This document shows, piece by piece, positions 59,659 to 64,000 of a stretch of 64,000 nt of DNA (its first letter is position 1; every line of letters starts with the position of its first letter). This DNA is from Saposhnikovia divaricata (Eukaryota > Streptophyta > Magnoliopsida > Apiales > Apiaceae). The translations under genes and the position numbers were made by a program. The notes beneath the pieces are model-generated. The model had not been told where the DNA came from. It did no database searches and was given only the letters and a program-made list of their open reading frames with translations. The stretch is from the NCBI GenBank assembly GCA_036435485.1, contig CM071597.1:171536147-171600146 (forward strand), given 5' to 3'.

Positions 59659-61598
59659 AATAGTTTAAGTAAAGATTCGATTCCCGAAATCGTCTTAAGC
59701 GAACTACACACCTTAGAAGGTCCCAGTTTGAGGCAAACCAGGACCATAATACAAAATTGACGAAGTAAACCGTTAAGTTTCCAGTCTTTTATGGAAGATG
59801 CATGAGTGATAGTTTCATCAACCGGACATAGCTGCGATGCTTGAAACTCTTCTGCAATTTTATCTACTTCATGTAATATCTACATCAAGGTCAGGAAGTG
59901 TTCCTCATGGATAAGGAATAGGGATTACCTTGTCTCCCTAAAGGATTTAAAACCCGTATGGTTAGCTATTAACGCACTACGTAAAAAAAAGCGATGGCGA
60001 TTCTTCTAAGAAAGTAGATGACAACGTAAAATTAAAGAAAGTGCTGCTATTGATAAGTTAAATGGCCTGCTGATGAATGACAAGCAAGTTTGTGTTAGTG
60101 TACTTCTGCGCAAACAAGATATAAAATATGAGGGTGATGATTCATGATGGTAAATGTATTCCCTTAGAAAGAATTAATGAGACTTATTGGGCCATCTAAG
60201 AGTTAAAAGTGTTCGGGAGGTGGCATTCGAGCCAGCTTTACCCCCAAAACTTATAGCACGATCATAACGGGTTTTCATGTGGCAAGGCTACGCCAGTAAA
60301 ATGCAGATGCTCAACAGATGATAAGAGTACGAGCAGGTAGATATACGACCTGGTCTGACTTATAAAAGACAGCTTGTGGAAAACCACGGATAGAAAAGAA
60401 CCAATGATGAGAAACAAGGTTGGCAGAAGTAGATTATATTGAATCTAAGTTAAAGGAATCGGCCAGATTCATTTCGGAGAGTTTAAATTGGAATAATGTG
60501 ATGATTGTAGAGTAAATGTGACGAGATACCAATAAGGAGGTGCCAAGTGCAAAAGATGTCTCAATAAAGAGATGAAGGTGGAAGTAAATAAGAATCAGAT
60601 AATAAGAAGGATGTGATTGATAAAGAAAAGACTGAGAAAGTAACTATAGAATGTGAAGCAAGGGATGTTATGAATGGATTAATAAATGGGTTTTCTGATG
60701 AATTCTCGGGATGACAACCTGATAGTGTTAATATTATAGATATGAAAAAGCAAGTAGCGTGACATGGAATGTCAGTAACAATGGTGTCAAGCGAGAAACC
60801 TAAGATTTAACCTAAAAGGTTGAAGGAATTTTCTGAAGTAAGTGTTGTTAAGATTGAACCAGAGTATAGGTCCATAGAATAATGGATAAAGAAGCAAGAT
60901 ATGTTGACACGTGAGATTGCGATCAAATAGTATTGGATATAATTATGATTATTTTCTTCTTTAATGAACCTCTATAGTTAAGAGGTAAATTCTAAGTATG
61001 ATATTTTACAATCATGAAAATTTTCTATGAATCTTGGAAATTCTTTTCTTTTCTTCTCTCTTATTCATCTTCTTTATGAATTGAGACGAACAACCCTTTA
61101 AGGAGGGGAGGTACTGCTACATGACTATCTGTCTATGTGATAGAAGTCTAAGTGGAATACCATAACTTGTTTAAATGCTTGTCAAGTACTACAGGCTGGG
61201 CCCCTTCTATACTAAATATGCAATATAACAAATGTTCATTGATCATAGTGATCTCTCAATAAACCTTTCCACTTCTCTATATTGATCGAGATTGCGAAGA
61301 TTAAAGCGATCAGGAAATGCACAATATGAGCGAACTTACCTCCGAATTCGCAGTATGATAGTGATAGCAATGTTACTGCAGGTATCAATAAGGATAAGAT
61401 TGAGTAAGAGCATAACCCGGATAGTGTGTGGTACGAAAAGTAGCAACGTTGATGGAAAAAGGATAAAGTATGGATTGTAGCACTAGAAGATGTGCTGAGA
61501 AAGGGTAGAACGACTAAGAATTGACCGGGAATCTAAAAAGTGAACGACAGGAAAACGACTCTTTGCTTCCTACCTGATTCCGGGACGGAATCCTTTTA
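59659..61598 (+). pseudogene. Internal region 2, right part
   Basis: Resumes exactly where 44619 stopped and is co-linear with 34543-36439. It holds the integrase C-terminal and chromodomain-side scraps (about 60225-60385), the second PPT-like tract (61096-61113) and a 45-bp stretch near 61520 absent from unit 1. No usable frame. Confidence 0.8.
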
Positions 61599-61611
61599 AG
61601 GAGGGGAGACT
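61599..61611 (+). other. Polypurine tract 2
   Basis: AAGGAGGGGAGAC directly before the LTR start at 61612, identical to the tract at 36440-36452. Confidence 0.92.
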
Positions 61612-64000
61612 GTAAGAACCCCAAATTTTGGATATAATTAAAACTTTTTATTATGTACTAAGGTAATGGTGAATAGTGGTTACGGCTACGATGTAATAGT
61701 TGATCTTCTGAATGAATGAATGGAATTCGATTTAAATATTTGTATGTCTTGAAGAATGCTAACGGTTGACAACTTAGGTAAGAATAATCTATCTCCTAGG
61801 GGAATAAGATATGGCAATTCCAAACAGGAGAATATTCTCATGTCTTCTAGATCGATAACGATTAGTCCAGTGGTTTCGTGAAAGGGTTAAGGAACGACCG
61901 AGAAAGAACAAGGACATTGTCATAAATATAGGGAATAAAGGAAGAATAAAGAATGAATAGTGTTTTTGGTGGAAATGAGAATATTATGAGATGACACTAT
62001 ATAGAAGTATTAGGAACGGATTTCTGAGTTCGTATTAGTGATCTAGGGGGAAAATAAGTGTATGTAAAAGCTATCGGATTCTGAAAAACCGCACTTTTAT
62101 TTTTTCCGAGAGTTCCCTGGACACTGATAGACTTAAAGATTGAACGAAGGGATTTAAGGAATTTAAATTCAAAAGTTAATAAAAAAGATGGAGAATGATA
62201 GCATTAATATTAAGGAGATTTCCGGTAAACCCTAATTAGAAATCCGTGAGATATTCCTCCGAACGATCAATGAAATTGAGTAATAACCGGACAAAGAAAC
62301 AAGCAGAGGACCGAGATGCATGCATGTGCAAGAGGATAAGGTCAAGTAACCAAGCTAGTTACAATGCTAACTAGTGGTATTAGAAAAAACCAAGTACTTA
62401 CCATGTTTTCATCATCCAACCACAAAATCCTAACACTTGTCCATTTGATTGCATCATGGATGACCTAGGCACTTTAATAAAGCCACGTTATGCTAGATAT
62501 TATCCATATCCATCACAATAATTCACATTAGCCAAGGATTAGATCAAGAGCTAGCCAAACAACCCCATTTCTCATTTTCTCTAAATTGCCCAGCATAAAC
62601 ACCATTCAAAGAAAAGTTCATATCTCCATTTCTATCCATGATCAAATCATAAAATTTTAACCATAGCTTCTCCAGTCCATGAGCAAGGTCCGATCAAAAT
62701 TTCATGGCAATCCAAGTAGTCTAGCCTAGTCAAATCCCTTCCCCAAGTTGAAGAAGCCAACCTGCCTGTTCTTGGCAGTTTCTGTCCAGCGGGAAAAGTG
62801 GGATCAAAACACTAGCTAGGAAGATTCAAATCTGATGATCTAGGACACAAAACAAAGATTATGAAGAGGCCAAGATGTGGTCAAAAATTTAGAGCCAAAC
62901 TCTTATTTTTCAATTTGTTATGAATTTTACAAGATGATGATGAATAGTGATTTCTATAAACTAACTTTGATTTCTTTGATTCTTTGGTTGATCTAAAGTG
63001 TGTTAAGGCTAGACAAGGACCATACCAAGCTTTATAAGGCTATTACACACTCCAAGGAAGGTAGACCTCTTGAAATCCTAGATCTTGTTTTGAGAATTAT
63101 GCATGTTCTTGATGGATTTAAGCTTGGTGATGATGTTAGTATGTTATAAGCATGATTAGTTAAGTGATTTATTGATTTTGGTAACATGATGATAATGGTA
63201 AAGTAGATGTTCTTGGACAGATTTGGGATGAGAAATATGTGTATGAGTTGTATTGATGCCCGGTGTGGCTTGGTTGTGTTGCTATGATTTTTAGAACGTT
63301 CGATTTATAGCCGTCGTAAATCATGTTAATCAGTCGCGAATCTTGGTTAATAAATACTAGAGGTCATAAGGAAGGTATGAGAGAAAACCACATGTCAAAC
63401 AGATCGTTTTCCGATTTTATATAAATGTTTGAATAGAAGTTAAACACGAACGAACCCATTAAAAGTATAACTTTGGTTATAACTTAGAAAATGAACGATA
63501 AAACTCGAGGTATAATCTCGGTTCGTAATCGATCGACTTTAGAAATTATACGACTTAAGTATGTACCGAGTGTGGGTATGATGACATGTCGTAATAACGA
63601 ACAAATGTCGGATCTTATCAGTAATAAAAAGAGTTACACTAAAAGGTGTATAACGAGATAATTCGAAAACGTGTTTCGATTTAAGTGAAGTTATACTTAG
63701 ACTTTTAAAACATGTTAAGTGGTATTCATTCTTTTGATAAGACCCTTAGCGAAGGGCATATGATATTGATTCTTAAATATAGAACGGGAGTCGGTATTTT
63801 GAGATATAGATATTCGTGGAAACCCGGAGGGATTCCAACGGCAGATTATTATTTATCTTGAGGAATGTTATTATTAAACATTATTTATATTTCCATAAAG
63901 TATCAATTACTTGGAAATATTTCGAGGAATGTTATTCGAGTATTATCTCAGTCGAGAAATATTAAATGAATGTTAGTTTCGAATATTCAGTTAGAATTGA
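61612..64000 (+). repeat. Giant LTR 3, cut by window end
   Basis: Starts TGTAAGAACCCC and aligns with LTRs 1 and 2. It has two internal deletions: near 63318, joining GTCGTAA to ATCATGTTAATC, and near 63723, joining GTTAAGTGGT to a TTTTGATAAGACCC stretch. The palindromic array begins near 63960. The 3' end lies outside the window. Confidence 0.9.

Larger units (their letters stand above)
26167..64000 (+). mobile_element. Tandem giant-LTR Ty3 structure (LTR-INT-LTR-INT-LTR)
   Basis: Three plus-strand LTRs (26167-31417, 36453-41501, 61612 to window end) alternate with two internal regions, each with a tRNA-Met primer site after the preceding LTR and a PPT before the following one. The middle LTR serves both units. 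Target bases before the first LTR are CCGTA; the right end is outside the window. The second internal region is interrupted at 44620-59653. Unequal recombination between LTRs is the usual way such shared-LTR tandems arise. The family is chromovirus-like by its RNase H and integrase remnants. Confidence 0.85.

Noticed and set aside
1..64000. Host protein-coding gene
   Set aside because: All longer frames map to retroelement domains or to their antisense; no exon-like conserved domain outside the elements was found by reading.

Overview
The window is plant nuclear DNA made almost entirely of nested LTR retrotransposons and two MITEs. I see no intact host gene, tRNA or rRNA gene. The element types (Sirevirus-like and other Ty1/copia, Tat/Ogre-like Ty3 with a tRNA-Asp primer site, chromovirus-like Ty3 with a tRNA-Met primer site, Stowaway and hAT MITEs) fit a flowering plant, probably a eudicot. 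The species cannot be fixed from sequence alone.

Region 1 (1-3312): the right end of a Ty3-like LTR (to 1322) lies next to a short internal piece, a tRNA-Asp primer binding site and a complete 1.63-kb Tat/Ogre-like LTR, all on the minus strand. Region 2 (3313-22468): an old, minus-strand, Sirevirus-like copia element. From right to left it has a gag tail, protease, integrase with a duplicated zinc domain, RT, RNase H, a small ORF with its own TATA box, a very long 'env-like' reading frame, a PPT and a truncated 3' LTR. It is broken by many stop codons, by a 571-bp hAT MITE (7251-7821) and by a complete 7.7-kb copia element (11366-19065, target duplication ATCTA).

Region 3 (22469-64000): chromovirus-like Ty3 elements with giant LTRs of about 4.7-5.3 kb. 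A partial LTR (22469-26166) is itself split by a tandem structure LTR-internal-LTR-internal-LTR (26167 to beyond the window end) in which the middle LTR is shared. The second internal region is interrupted by a complete related element in the opposite orientation (44620-59653, target duplication GTAAT). None of the three internal regions keeps a usable gag or pol frame. Only scraps of RNase H, the RNase H/integrase junction and the integrase C-terminus/chromodomain are recognisable. The LTRs of the inverted element are nearly identical, so it moved recently, which points to a non-autonomous family mobilised by another element's proteins.

Inferred order of events, oldest first: Sirevirus; then insertions into it (Tat-like element at 3312, copia at 11366, hAT MITE, giant-LTR element at 22469); then the giant-LTR tandem into the 22469 LTR; then the inverted giant-LTR element and the Stowaway MITE.
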